Shown: positions 11,201 to 22,530, counted from the first letter of the stretch. The stretch is 64,000 bases of DNA from Hoplostethus atlanticus (GCA_034670405.1 JAXDDX010000002.1:5981501-6045500); one strand, 5' to 3'. Numbers and translations are program-made. The notes: a model not told the origin generated them from the letters alone.

Positions 11201-12746
11201 ATTTACTCTCAATCTGGCCATTTGCAGGTATCCATTCCTAACACCAGTAGTGCCTGTATGCGCGGGGTGCTTGAATTCCTGTACTGTGGTCTGCTGACAC
11301 CATGTCCCGGTCTGGAGCCCATGGAACTTATTATACTGGCCAACCGTCTTTGTTTGCCACGCCTTGTCGCCCTCACAGGTAGAGACCATAGCTACACTAA
11401 TGATAATGTTTTTACCCTGAACAAAACAGCCTTTTATCTTACGTGAAAGCAGATTGCCGTAATTGGCAGTAATTTGTAGCGCGCTTTTAGTAGCGCCAGG
11501 TGTCTTGATACGCATCTCTGTGTGACAGATGGAGACGATGTAAGTCTGATTCTCCATTGACATTGTGAATGACTGTGTGTGTGTGTAGTGAGTTGCTTCT
11601 AATACAGACGAGGTGCATAGGGTTTGTAATGCCTAGGTATTGATGCTGGGTCACATCACAGTGCTTGGTAGGTGTAAAAAGTAAGTACTAACATGGCTGT
11701 GTGCACTGTGTGTGATTTTCAGAACAGCATGCTGTGGATGAGCTGCTTCACTTGGCAATGAAAGGAATGGACATTGATGGACAGGTGTTGCCTTTCCTGG
11801 AGCTGGCACAGGTACGTCACTGAAAATGTACCTTGAAATAACTGGTAATGCTTCTATTTATTATTTTTTTTAAACAAAATAACTGTTTTAAGGCAGGATG
11901 AGACATTGAATGAGTATTTTAAACAGTGAGAGAGTGAACTGGTAATTCCTTATTGAACCATTTTGAACATTGAACTGAATCTATTTGAGTTCATTCATCT
12001 CTATCTCTCTTCTTCTTTGACAGTTGTAATAAATGCTTGTTTCTCCTTCTCTTTTTTTCTCTATTTTGCAGTTCCACAATGCCAAGCAACTATCGGCTTG
12101 GTGTCTCCACCACATCTGCACTAATTATAATAGCATCTGCCGCAAGTTTCCCAAAGACATGAAGGCCATGTCTCCAGGTACAGGCTCTTCTTCTCCCTCC
12201 GTCCGTGAGATTTGCCTCCATCTCTCTGACAGCTGCTGCCACTCTCAGTCACCTTTCCTCCTCTTTAGTGGTCCACTTGCTACTCACACCCTCATTGCTG
12301 TCATGTTTTGGTTGTTTCTCTATGTTGCTTTTTTATTACATTATTACTTTGGTTAAGGTTATGGTAAAGGTTTGGTCATGGTTAGTTAAGAAAGCTTATT
12401 TTTTTGCATGAGTTGGGAATTGAACCCCGGTAGCTGGATTTGAGCTCGATGCTATTTCAATGTCAAACTACTTCACTCATTACTTTTCATAACTGCAAAT
12501 TTGATATGGGATCAGGCTGGTGTACATCTGAAACCGTTCATATCTCTCGCTCTCTCTCTCTCTGCAGACAACCAGAGGCACTTTGAGAAACAGCGCTGGC
12601 CTCCTGTATGGTTCCTGAAGGAGGAGGACCGCTACCTGCGCTCTCAGAAGGAGAGGGAGCGTGAGGAGGAGATCCTGCGCAAGCAGCACACTAAACGGGG
12701 CTGGTGTTTTTGGAGACACCCATCCTCCTCGCCACATGTCTCCTAA
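3176..12746 (+). CDS. rhobtb4: RhoBTB-family atypical Rho GTPase, 5'-partial (8 exons seen)
   Basis: RhoBTB proteins carry a Rho-like GTPase domain, a proline-rich linker, two BTB domains and a conserved C-terminal region; family members act as cullin-3 ubiquitin-ligase adaptors. The exons 3176-3361, 3839-4646, 4861-5080, 6124-6242, 11228-11378, 11723-11811, 12072-12177 and 12568-12746 join in frame to 618 codons plus TAA, all with AG/GT borders. Visible hallmarks are [98 protein letters not shown] and [12 protein letters not shown]. The family is about 700 residues, so roughly 100 N-terminal residues (P-loop, switches) lie upstream of the window. There is no CAAX box, as is normal for RhoBTB. 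Against remembered human sequences it shares some blocks with RHOBTB2 ([11 protein letters not shown]) and others with RHOBTB1 ([15 protein letters not shown]). Its BTB2 exon differs from both, hence rhobtb4 rather than rhobtb1/2. Family certainty is very high; paralogue certainty is about 0.6. Confidence 0.97.
3839..4646 (+). CDS. rhobtb4: RhoBTB exon b: end of GTPase, proline linker, first half of split BTB1
   Basis: This is the largest exon (808 nt). It encodes the GTPase C-terminus ([20 protein letters not shown]), a proline-rich linker ([19 protein letters not shown]) and the start of BTB1 ([31 protein letters not shown]). A long acidic/serine insert interrupts BTB1, as in other RhoBTBs; here it contains [19 protein letters not shown]. 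The acceptor is cccccag and the donor is caggtgatg. Confidence 0.95.
4861..5080 (+). CDS. rhobtb4: RhoBTB exon c: second half of BTB1 and linker
   Basis: It encodes [39 protein letters not shown] and [20 protein letters not shown], the most conserved RhoBTB block. The acceptor is ggtcccag and the donor is ctggtaaac. A (GT)n array starts about 90 bp into the following intron. Confidence 0.95.
5168..5232. repeat. (GT)n microsatellite downstream of RhoBTB exon c
   Basis: An imperfect then pure GT array, starting about 90 bp after the donor at 5081. Confidence 0.96.
5407..5451. repeat. Perfect 20-bp inverted repeat, 5-nt loop
   Basis: Arms 5407-5426 and 5432-5451 are exact reverse complements, separated by atgac. 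The stem contains cagatggtcatcaa. It lies in the RhoBTB intron between 5081 and 6123. A near-copy of one arm (19 of 20 bases) occurs at 7783-7802. Confidence 0.93.
6124..6242 (+). CDS. rhobtb4: RhoBTB exon d: start of BTB2
   Basis: It encodes [20 protein letters not shown] and [20 protein letters not shown], the first strand and helix of BTB2. The split Asp codon (g/at) joins perfectly with the previous exon. The donor is aaggtgagt. The intron that follows is 5.0 kb, the largest seen in this gene. Confidence 0.94.
7581..7656. repeat. Near-perfect inverted repeat (about 34-bp arms, 6-nt loop)
   Basis: The left arm 7581-7614 (gcaccatgtgagtgggttgg...) pairs with 7621-7656. One substitution and a 2-base length difference in a T-run are the only mismatches. 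The loop is tggccg. The flanks show no transposon ends that I recognise. Confidence 0.92.
10440..10560 (-). mobile_element. Degenerate tRNA-derived SINE head
   Basis: The minus strand reads ggttcctggtttgatccctg, which resembles a polymerase III B box, about 45 bases after gtttggccttgaggtaggcc, which resembles the A-box end. This spacing is that of fish tRNA SINEs. No clear tail is seen. Confidence 0.5.
11228..11378 (+). CDS. rhobtb4: RhoBTB exon e: BTB2 core
   Basis: It encodes [40 protein letters not shown] and [10 protein letters not shown]. This is the exon that departs most from both human RHOBTB1 and RHOBTB2 and supports a third paralogue. The acceptor is tttgcag and the donor is caggtagag. 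Confidence 0.94.
11723..11811 (+). CDS. rhobtb4: RhoBTB exon f: BTB2 end / C-terminal helical region
   Basis: It encodes [20 protein letters not shown] and [15 protein letters not shown] recalls RHOBTB1, while other residues are unique. Phases agree with both neighbouring exons. Confidence 0.94.
12072..12177 (+). CDS. rhobtb4: RhoBTB exon g: C-terminal BACK-like region
   Basis: It encodes [20 protein letters not shown] and [15 protein letters not shown], which is nearly invariant in the family. The acceptor is tattttgcag and the donor is ccaggtacag. Confidence 0.95.
12390..12480 (-). mobile_element. Possible tRNA-like SINE remnant in RhoBTB intron
   Basis: The minus strand carries ccggggttcaattcccaact, a good B-box/T-arm match, preceded by a degenerate tRNA-like body (agcatcgagctcaaatcc). 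It is followed by an A/C-rich tail with aaccttaacc repeats. It may instead be a decayed tRNA pseudogene. Confidence 0.4.
12568..12746 (+). CDS. rhobtb4: RhoBTB last coding exon
   Basis: It encodes [40 protein letters not shown] and [19 protein letters not shown], followed by TAA at 12744-12746. The acceptor is preceded by a (CT)n pyrimidine tract. The basic, tryptophan-containing C-terminus (GWCFW) matches the RhoBTB family end. Confidence 0.96.
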
Positions 12747-13392
12747 ATGTTCCTCCACCACACGTCATTCCTACCCAGGGTCATCCCACCGGCCTAGGTT
12801 GACCCCCCTCTAACACATATAGAGGAGGATGGCTCTGAACCCTCGATCATTAGAGAATTCACTCTCAGTGCTACAATGCCTGAATGTCAGTGTGTTAGGA
12901 GGTATGAATGTGCCTCTTTATATCTCAAGTGAGTTGTATGTGTGTGTATGTGACTAAGTGAGTGTGTGTGGTTTTAATGAGTGAGTGATACTCCAGGTTG
13001 AGTGCTTTGCTACTTCCCAGATGTCCTGCTCTTTAAGGGCCTCTGGCATTGCAGTGCAGCCCCCTTGTCCCCTCCAAAAGAGCTCTATCCTTCCACCAGC
13101 ACTCACAGTGTCCCAGCCTTTGAGTGATTGGACTGGGAGCAAGGGCTCTCTATCTCTCTCAGTCTCCATCCTTCACATTGACCTTAATGACTATTACACA
13201 TTGACCACTGCAACTCCTCACAGGTTACCTCTGCCTTCACTTCTACACAGACTGTTAGCTTGCACATGCAGAGCCATGCCCAAAACCACCCCTCTAAAAC
13301 CAGCGCTGGATCACCAGGAACTGACAAAAATTATTAGTATTTTATTTATTATTTTATGTTTCGTTCAATTTTTTCCCCCTGCACCGTCTAGA

Positions 13393-13490
13393 AAACTCTC
13401 ATCAGGGGAAATGACACACACTACTCCCAGGAAGTGTGTGTCATAAACTCTCATCAGGGGAAATGACACACACTACTCCCAGGAAGTGTG
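13393..13490. repeat. 52-bp tandem duplication
   Basis: Copy one (13393-13444) and copy two (13445-13490) are identical over 46 bases starting aaactctcatcaggggaaat. They sit in the presumed RhoBTB 3' UTR. Confidence 0.95.
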
Positions 13491-16400
13491 GAGGACCTTG
13501 ATGATTGCCACCATGGCAACAGAGGTGGGACTGTTAGGTTTGGGTGTGTAAGCCTCCGACTCTCTGACCACCACCTATGTCCGTCTGTAACCACACCCTC
13601 GTTCCACTAAGGACAATCTTACTACAATAAGTGAGTAAGAAGGAGGTTTGAGCGCAGCCATTGGCCTCCAATGTAATCTTGATGGTGCAATCGTCCACCC
13701 CTGCACCCCCCTACCCTCTACCCCAGCCACCAACACCACACACACAAAAGCACAAACACAAGCTTTCCCTGGAGTTGGATTCACAGACCAAATTCCACTT
13801 GAGAGACAAAGTGACCACTCTATAGCAATGATGGGAGTAAAGAGGGCTATCCTTACTTGATACCACGCCACGGAGGAGTGATGGATGCAGTATTGAGCAG
13901 ATGTATTCATAACGTCCATGACCACTAGGTTGGGTCAAAGCGCCTCAGCCAGCCTGCCTTTACACCCCTATACCACTAGGGGCAGCACTGCTCAGGGCCC
14001 GGCACTAACCCTCACACCAGGAGCTAACAGGAGTTTTTATGCCTGTGATTTCAACGCTCTAGTTTCACTAGAACATTACTGATCCTTGCAGAGTGTTAAA
14101 AGAAAGCAAAGCACATGCACAGTATTAATAGTTCATTTAAAATTTGTACCTGCCTATTGATTTTACCTGATACTGCAAACCAAAGCTGTGATTCTTTTTT
14201 TTTTAACCTCCATTTCCTCACTTTCTTTCTTTTTTTCTGCTTCCCTGTTCCCTTGAATAGTGGGAGGAGATGGAGGAGAGAAGAGAAAGTGGCTTGTAGG
14301 AGAAGGAGGGCAGTATGATATTTGTATCCCTCCTCGTGGTGTTTTCAATCTGTGTCAGGTGAAACGTGTCACTGCTGGACATTGCCTTCCATTCCTCTTG
14401 CTGGAATTGAAAACGGTGCTTAAGACACAATAAGACATTGTCCATATGAACACACACACACACACACACACATTTTTTTTTATGTTCGCAGTTTAAATGT
14501 CTGTCCAGCTGTTTAGTGTTTACCTGCGATGAGCATTGATAAATCCACATAGAAGCTGTTACATTCAAATGTGACACATTTTTAAAACATCTTGTCAGGT
14601 TTTACTCTATAAATCTATATTTTTTAATTTGTTACATTTTCCCGTAGTTCAAGAAAAATTGGTCATTAATTTCAGAATGTGTAGAATACTGATTTTTACA
14701 TCGTTTTAACCATGGGATTTTTTTTTGCTGCTGTTGTATTCAAACAATATTTGAGCTGTTTTGCTTCCTTGTAAACCAGGAAAATTATGTCACTTATTGG
14801 ATTGAAATTGCAATTCTGGTTGTTGCTTTGTAAGGGGTTTGATATGTAACTGCATAAGATAGCATTTTTGGTTTTCTTGTTAAGGGTGCTAATTTCTTTG
14901 GGCTTTAGGATTGAATGTGAAAACAAGACTTGATGGTGATGAGTTTCTATTAGCACGTTCTATTTGTGGGTTTGTGCCCCTCAGCTTTACCCAGGTGACT
15001 GTAGGAGATAGATGGATTTTGTGAGACATGTGGTGCGTTCTGCCATTCTTCATGGGAGACGTGTTAAAGTCATCAACAGCTACCAAAATAGAAGTCAGAT
15101 AGGATCTCGTGAGACCCAAGTGAGAATTGAGCTAATTCCTCTCTGAAAAGAGTGAGAGTGGAGTGAAAGAGTCTCGGTCAGCATTACATTCAACCTACAT
15201 ATGTTGAATTTGCTACATGGATATTTAAAACATCCCAATGCAGGGATTTGGGAATTTGAAAACGAGATTGAAGAGGAGGATCCATGGCCTCTTTTTAGTT
15301 CCCCACAGGAGGGATGGCCACTAGATTTGTCTTACTAATAGTTGGTGTGACCCATTAAGCCTCTTCTGGTCTGTGTGCCTTAACGATGCACAAACTTAGT
15401 GAGAACTAAAAAATAAGTTTTACATTTCAATGACAATAAATTACGTTATCAGGTAGGCTAGTCCAAACAGGTTCTGTCCTGCAGACAGGTTCTGCAAAGG
15501 TTGACATGATAGAAAGGTGATGGTGATGATAATGATATAGCTGCTATACACAGTCTCCGCCATCGTCCTTCTGGAGGGGAATTCTGAGCCAATTCAATTC
15601 ATGCCTCTTGAGAATCTGTTGGCCTGCTGCTTGTTTTCACACAGACAAATGGCCTTGAATTTAACTCTACAGAGTGTAGTCGGTGGGTCTTATTGTATGG
15701 CCTTTGATTAGTGTTTTCTAGAATGGCAAATATTTGGATGTAAAAATACCATTTGGTCGGATTCCTATAGAATATCTTCACAAGCACTGACTTGGAGAAA
15801 ACAAAAGCTTTTTATTGAGCACTGGCTGGCCTGTGTCGGGGGGGTGCAACCACTTTTGGAATGTAGTTCAATTTGGAATGTGATTAATCTGCGTGGTGGC
15901 CTAACTTTGTCGTTATAATGACACTTTGTTCTCTCTTCAGTGTTGGTATGCACTTTCTTCTTTTATTGTCTATTACTCTGCCTTTCTGTGGTTGCCATGG
16001 AATTGTTTCTTATGTAAGATTGTTCAAAAACCTGATGTTTGTAGCATGATAATTCCACTTAGGTCTTTCAGATTTTCCCTCAATGCTGAGTTGAAGACAG
16101 AATAACCAGACTTGTCTAGCTTCATGTTTAATATTTAGTTGGCATTGAATCCTACAGTAGCTACCATTATGCTATGTGGCTTTATGCACATTTCATTTTT
16201 ACCAGGTGTTTACCAGGTGTTGGGCACAGGGCCTACAGACAGAGATCACAACCTTAATGAAACATTTTAACTATTATACTTCACATTTTTAAGAATGTTC
16301 AAAGTGGCTGGAGGCCAAGTGGAATGTTTTGATCTGGCCTGAAATGCATGTATGCACAAAAGAATTGGGCGCAGCATGATGCATGTTTATGTCCGATGGT

Positions 16401-17863
16401 AGATATGGGCTACTGTGTGTATATATAGAGAGAGATGGAGATGCAAGATTAAAATATTGTTAGCTTTCAACCCTCAACATTTGCCCCACACTCACCCCTA
16501 TTGGCGAAAGTTGCTTCTAGTCACATGCTGACGTGGAGTTGCGATTTAGGTGGGTTTTAAAAAAAAAAAAAGTTTATTCCTTCTTAGCAGGCCTGACTGT
16601 CCCAAAGTTAACAGTGTGTTTTTTGGATGGGGTGTAATGACTGAGAGCACGACATGTTGTTCGTTTTTGGTGTCTCATTTCCTGTGCCTTTGATGAAATC
16701 TCACTCACTTCACTTTCAAGTGAAAATTCATGATGTAAGCCAAGAAACACGCATGCACACACAGAAACGAAACTAGGCACCTTTCTTCATTGTATCTTAG
16801 TGCTTGTAGATTGTCCCTCAAAGCCAATACTAGCTATGGAGTGCATAGTGAAAACTTCCCCCAACCTAACATGGAGCTTTACAAGTACAATATGTTACCC
16901 AAGTTATTTTGTATCTTCCAAACTAAAGCTAGGCTACAGATACTAAAATGATGAAACGACCGGGGAAAACCAGCAAAGCAACACTTTTAAAGTTCTACAA
17001 AAAATGATGTATTTGGTGTTTTGCACTCTTTCAGATGCCTGCACTTTCTATTATGTAGCTTAATACAATATTTGTGCTTAATGCTGCTTTATAACCATAT
17101 TTTACCAATTCTCTTGAGCAGAAGAAAAGCAAATCTCTCCTGTAACTCTCCTCTCTCTCTCTAGCCAGATTCATGGCATATACCCCATTGCTTCTACAAC
17201 TATTTAGCTACAATGTACTATGTAGCAATCATGCCTAAAGTCAGTGTATGTTAGGTTGGGGAACGGTTGGGGAACTACTATTTTGACTAGAGGCAGACAT
17301 TAGGTGTGACAACAACATAAATTGTGCTTTATTGAAGCTACTTTTTATCCAAAGTGACTGACAGGACAGTCTTGTAAGTCATTGATATGAGTGGTCCCAG
17401 CTGGAGTGAACCTCTTACCGTATTATTGGTCACCATACTGGATCTACTAAGCTCTTGTATTAATGGGACTGTATGCATAGAGAGTGCTGAGTCTATAGAG
17501 AGACATGGTGTGATAATCCCTGGTCTATACTGTAATTTTTAAGTGGGTCGTATATACTGTATAGTATTGTTATGCACTTTTGTTTCCATTGACTCATATG
17601 AGTTTTATTAACATTTACCACTCATCTTAATGTGTTTATTACAATAAAAGGCAAACGAAAGAGCACACACCACACTCACAAACTATTAAGGGCTTTTAAA
17701 AATATACAACAATCAGAATGTTTTGCTGCTGTTGCAAAAAAAAAAAAAAGTTTTGGAAAAATTTTGTAATATTTTTTGAAGCACTGTGATTTGTACAAAA
17801 TGAAAACAAAAATGGAAAAAAGTTTTTTGCCATTTCAGTATTTTGATGTTTCACCTGGCTTTT

Positions 17864-17869
17864 ATTAAA
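17864..17869 (+). terminator. Candidate polyadenylation signal ATTAAA for RhoBTB
   Basis: ATTAAA is followed by a likely cleavage site near 17885 and a GT-rich downstream element. The layout fits a vertebrate mRNA 3' end. It is not proven without transcript data. Confidence 0.45.
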
Positions 17870-18352
17870 ACTCTGTTAATCTTTTGAACTTGTGTGTTGT
17901 CTCACATGTTGTTCTTACTCTACCCCTGATAAGGTTAATAGAGCCACAGATCACATTCTAGCCAACTATATTAACGTACATAAATTGTTCATGTGTTGCT
18001 TACTTTTGAGCACTAGATGGAACCAGAGACAGTTAAGCCTCTGCAGGGTCGTGTCACATAATGGTATCTTTTAAAGTTAACCCAATAACTGTCATTACCC
18101 GATGTCACATTATTGAACAGGTTTATATCAGGATGAAGGCCTTGATTTAGGACTCATTTGGTCCCTGAGGTGATGAAGCCACTGAGGGACAGGAGACTGA
18201 CAGATCCCATCACTCAATCATCACAGCAAACCCAGTGACAGCTGAAGTCCAACTGTAACCTTGTCTATCTCATGTTTTATTGGCTGAGAATAAATACGTT
18301 ATACCCTGTGGCACACTAAAAGGAAACACTGCTCTTACCAGCCTTCTCTCTG

Positions 18353-18389
<37 letters not shown>

Positions 18390-20261
18390 TTCTGCCTCTC
18401 TGCTGCAGTATTGACTGGCCCATACAGAGAAATAGTTGCAGAATGTTGCAGGGAAAGTAGTGTAAAACAAAACAAACACACTTAAGGTTTTAATTATGGC
18501 TGTTATAAAATCATATTTCTTATGGTTTAATCTGTTGGTTTATAAATATAAATATTTAGTTGAATGCTACTTCATTGTGTCCATGCATGATTGAAGGAAA
18601 GCTCTTTGAGGTATGCAAAATACATGGAAACTCTGGCTAGATGTGAACTCTACTCTAAAAGTGTAATGGGAAAAAGTGGAAAACAATATTTTATTTCAAA
18701 TGAAAAATGGAAATCATTTCAGCATTTGCATCACGCATTTTCATGAAATCCCTAATTTGTTTATATTTTGCCAAATATGCATTTACCAGTATGGGATTTG
18801 AGGATTTTGTTCCAAAATTATATAGCCCCCATTGAAACAAATAAATAAACAAACAAACAAACAAACAAACCCAACATCTACTCTTTCAAATGATTCACAG
18901 CACAAAATTAAAACAAATTGTAGTTTAAAAGGATGCTATTAAAATGATAAAAAAAAAATATTCAAAGGATCCTCTGTACTGGATATATTGCATTTTAGAA
19001 ATGAGCCTTTCATTTTTAAATTTTAAGGATAAACAGGATAAATACAGGATACATACATGTGTATACCATCCTCTGATCAGATCTATAATCATTAATAAGA
19101 CACCAATCAATAGGGTTCATTTACCATAGACCTGTGTTCATTCATAAGTTAACATTACTAGATATAGATTTCATACCCTGTTATTATATGCTAGTATGAG
19201 CTACATAACCTTGAAAAACATGATAGAGAATTCCACTCCCACTTACAAAAATCACATTGTTTCCAGGGTTTGACTCAAGGAAACGGGGAAAAACAAACCA
19301 GGGGGAATTTTAAATTGTGCAAGTAAAGATGTTACAGACACTCCTGGGGATAGAAATGTGAAAGGTATTTGAGGTGTGATAACATTCTTTTCCTTTTCCT
19401 TGTGGAAGACCTTTCCACTTGGCCCCCTCAGTTCCATCTTTATCTGTGCCAGAGCTTTTATTTCATAGAAGCAAAGGTTGTTTTAGCATACAGTAATTAC
19501 TTGTTAGTCTTCCTGTGAGCAAAAATACTGGATTTCCTCTTTAAGTGTAATGCTTTGGATCAGGTTTCATTTTCTACATTACATGAGCCGAAACAGAACG
19601 ATTTAAGACCATGAGATTAGTCTTAGTTTTATGCAGGACTAGGCTAACCCATGTCCATGCAGCCTGTAATTCAGTGATTTTACTTAAATTCTACTAGTAA
19701 TTGTAGTTGTTTATATGAATCTTTTCTTCATAGATAGATAGATAGATACATAACTAAAGATACAAACATGATAGCCTGTGGAATAGGCCAGTAAACAGCA
19801 CATTTGGCATATTTTCTGTCATTTCTTGGCCTCCAGTATCTGAGGGAGGAGTCACAGACCAGCTCCAGCTGTTCCTAAAGAGACCGAACACTACCACTGG
19901 CAACTTTCTAAACATCCAGATTGTCTGTATGGTCCGTGGCACTGGCCAGGTCTGTATATTTCTCCCTGCAGAATTTCTGAGCATCATTTCAAGGCATCGG
20001 TTATTCACTAGATGCATATCTTGTATTTTTCCTAAAATTACATACATCTTTATAGATTAAAACATTGTATTTCATCATTCCTGACCGCCAGAGCAGTATT
20101 TAACTCTGGATATTGACAAACTTAACAAAGTCATTCATATGGGAGACAATTTGTCTTGTGGACAGCCTTCGGATGTGTTCAAAATGTTCAACTTTGTCGT
20201 GGGCTAAACAAATGCTAATATTTTTTATTTTCACACTTAAATGTATTATTTACTTTATTTA

Positions 20262-20265
<4 letters not shown>

Positions 20266-20300
<35 letters not shown>
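20266..20300. repeat. (TA)n microsatellite
   Basis: About 17 TA units followed by a T-run, just upstream of the DIRS fossil. Confidence 0.95.
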
Positions 20301-20303
<3 letters not shown>

Positions 20304-20404
20304 TTCTTTACCCCCAATTATTTAGAATTGAATTATATGAAGGTAGAATACTTTTCCTTTTTTTTTTTTACCAATAGGTCATCATTCGGGCTCTCTCTGG
20401 TCCC

Positions 20405-20955
20405 TTAGGTGTTCACATGCAGACATCCCTGTGCCCAGTGCAAGACAAACACATGTGGCTCCTTCTATTCTGACGATGCATGCCCCAACCTGGATGCAGG
20501 CAGCCTTCCTTGCTCATGTTACCCAGCTGGAGCACCCTCACACCCAGCCACAGTGTGATGTTTATTGGTGTGACTCTGGACTCTGGGCAAATTATCTCCT
20601 TCACATCTCCATCATAGATAGACATGCTCCTTCTTGTTCGCTTTCGGAAGGGCAGAATACTAACATACAGCCTCTCCCTCAGGATGATGGGCATGTTGGC
20701 AGCAGACCCAGGAGTAGTACCACTGAGCCTCCTATCCTTGCATCCCCTCAATGCGTGGATGAATGGCCCTTATTGGGATCCAAGGTGGTGCAAGCACAAG
20801 GGCAAGGTATCCAGCCAGCACCCTTTGACCATGGAGGAACATGACATATATATATCTAACCATGGACATTCGCTTGGGTTTGATCTCCTCACGTTGGCAG
20901 GTACTGACAACAGATGCCTCCCCTGCTGGATGGGGTAGACATCCAAGAAGCAAAG
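20405..20955 (+). mobile_element. DIRS-type retroelement fossil, RT/RNase H part
   Basis: Short stretches match the reverse transcriptase/RNase H region of fish DIRS-like (tyrosine-recombinase) retroelements: FIGVTLDS near 20560, LRMMGMLAA near 20675 and VLTTDASPAGWG near 20900. They occur in the family's usual order. The copy is clearly broken, with several breaks; no terminal repeats or recombinase are visible. It is a partial relic, probably old. Its edges are approximate, and a CA array begins at 21034. Confidence 0.7.
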
Positions 20956-21030
20956 CATGGGCATCAGCATGACACATTGCTATGAACAAAATATTTTAAA
21001 TTCTAGGATGTCCACCTGGCATGAATGCAG

Positions 21031-21033
<3 letters not shown>

Positions 21034-21065
<32 letters not shown>

Positions 21066-21119
21066 GCACACACGCACACACACACACACACACACGCACA
21101 CACACACACACACACACAG
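21034..21119. repeat. (CA)n microsatellite with CG interruptions
   Basis: An 86-bp CA array directly after the DIRS fossil. Confidence 0.96.
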
Positions 21120-22294
21120 AAACAAAGGCAACCCCTTCTTTAATTGAACTATATATATTTGGAACCTTACATGTGGGTACAATATATGACTACAGTCCAG
21201 AGTGTCAGGCGATGTTTCCTCTCCCTGTTTGTTTTTACATTAAATCAAATGTATTTTAATTATATACACTGACATGCAAAACCAAGATCAGTTTTTCCCA
21301 GTTCTTTTCTTTCCTCTCTACTCTCTGTACTTCTCTGGCTTCAATGTTTTGCTCAAGGGACACTTAGGTGCAGTGCTCATGACTAAAAGAAAAGTATTCT
21401 TCTCTCCTCTCCATGTTTTGGTTGTTTACCTTCATCAGAGTGTTGTGTTAGCTCAACAGGACCTTACATCTGGTTTCATCAGCGTTGTTATAGCCTTTAC
21501 ATAACAATAGATTTACAAATAGTAATAATAGAAAGCACAGAAAACACAGAACACAACAACTGCTTTGACACAATGAAAACAAGGTAAAAACTAGAGTGTG
21601 AATTTCAAGACAAAATGTAGTTGACAATAAGAAACTGGACATTCAGTTTACATTAAATCAAATTCATGTGTGCATTTGTTCTCACAGAAAAGAAAAACAT
21701 CAACAACTCTCCCTTTGCCTCCCTATGGCTAAGTGAGCTGAGGCGTGAGTGTGTATTGTGTGTGAAAATAAATGGTCATCTCACTTCAAATCAATACAAT
21801 ACTGAAGGAGGGTTGATTCCAACTGTACATATACAAGAGTTACTCAGATATTATACTGGCATCATATTGTTTATTAAGAAAGTTGCAAGATACAATAATT
21901 ACTCTGTATCAATAAGTCAATCTTTGCAGAAGAGGCTAACTGAGCTCAATAGTATTGTAAAAATGAAATTCTAATGATGGATTTTGTCCACTAGGTGGCA
22001 CACTATACATGACACATTGTACAGAAAATGTGGCTTTCCAAATATCCTGCGCTGAAGTCAATATATTCAATTCCCAACAAATATAAAACACCAAGGAAAA
22101 AAATGTATGCATGGAATACAATTCTGTCTCCCGCTCTCTCTTTTCTCTCTCTCACAAAATGCACACCAACAGACAAGCCTACATACATGTGCCATCTGGT
22201 GGACAAAATCAGCTATGTATTGAAAAATCTTTGTCTTTATTTGTACACATAATAAGTTACCATAGTCAGACTTCGGTCACATCTACAGCACAAC

Positions 22295-22343
22295 ATTTTA
22301 TATTAATGGTAATAAATACCATTTTATATTAATGGTAATAAAT
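22295..22343. repeat. 26-bp tandem duplication
   Basis: The unit attttatattaatggtaata... occurs twice in tandem, at 22295-22320 and 22321-22343. Confidence 0.9.
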
Positions 22344-22443
22344 ATTGATATTCATTATATACAAATGATGTTATCAGATAAAAGCTTTAGACGAGGGTTT
22401 TCCAATGATATCAAATGATAGCCAATGAATTGCACGGACTGAT

Positions 22444-22530
22444 AAAATGATAATAGTCTACAAGGTGACTGTGTGCTCCTGATCTGTATCATCAGGAGCA
22501 CACAGTCACCTTGTAGACTATTATCATTTT
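22444..22530. repeat. Perfect 40-bp inverted repeat, 7-nt loop
   Basis: Arms 22444-22483 and 22491-22530 are reverse complements at all 40 positions; the loop is ctgtatc. The stem holds caaggtgactgtgtgctcct. There is no transposon signature. Perfect pairing over this length suggests recent origin or active maintenance. Confidence 0.97.

Larger units (their letters stand above)
6243..11227 (+). other. RhoBTB intron, 5.0 kb, no coding sequence recognised
   Basis: It contains a hairpin at 7581-7656, a poly-C run near 7807-7821 and a tRNA-like SINE remnant near 10440-10560. A GC-richer unidentified block lies at about 7120-7380. Small open frames here show no recognisable domain. Confidence 0.7.
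12747..17888 (+). other. Probable long 3' UTR of the RhoBTB gene
   Basis: After the stop there is no further coding signal for about 5 kb. The sequence is AT-rich, mostly unique and poor in transposons. The best 3' end is ATTAAA at 17864-17869, followed about 20 bp later by GT-rich ttgtgtgttgtctcacatgttgtt. Earlier AATAAA hexamers at 15435 and 17643 could give shorter transcripts. The UTR extent is inferred. Confidence 0.45.
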
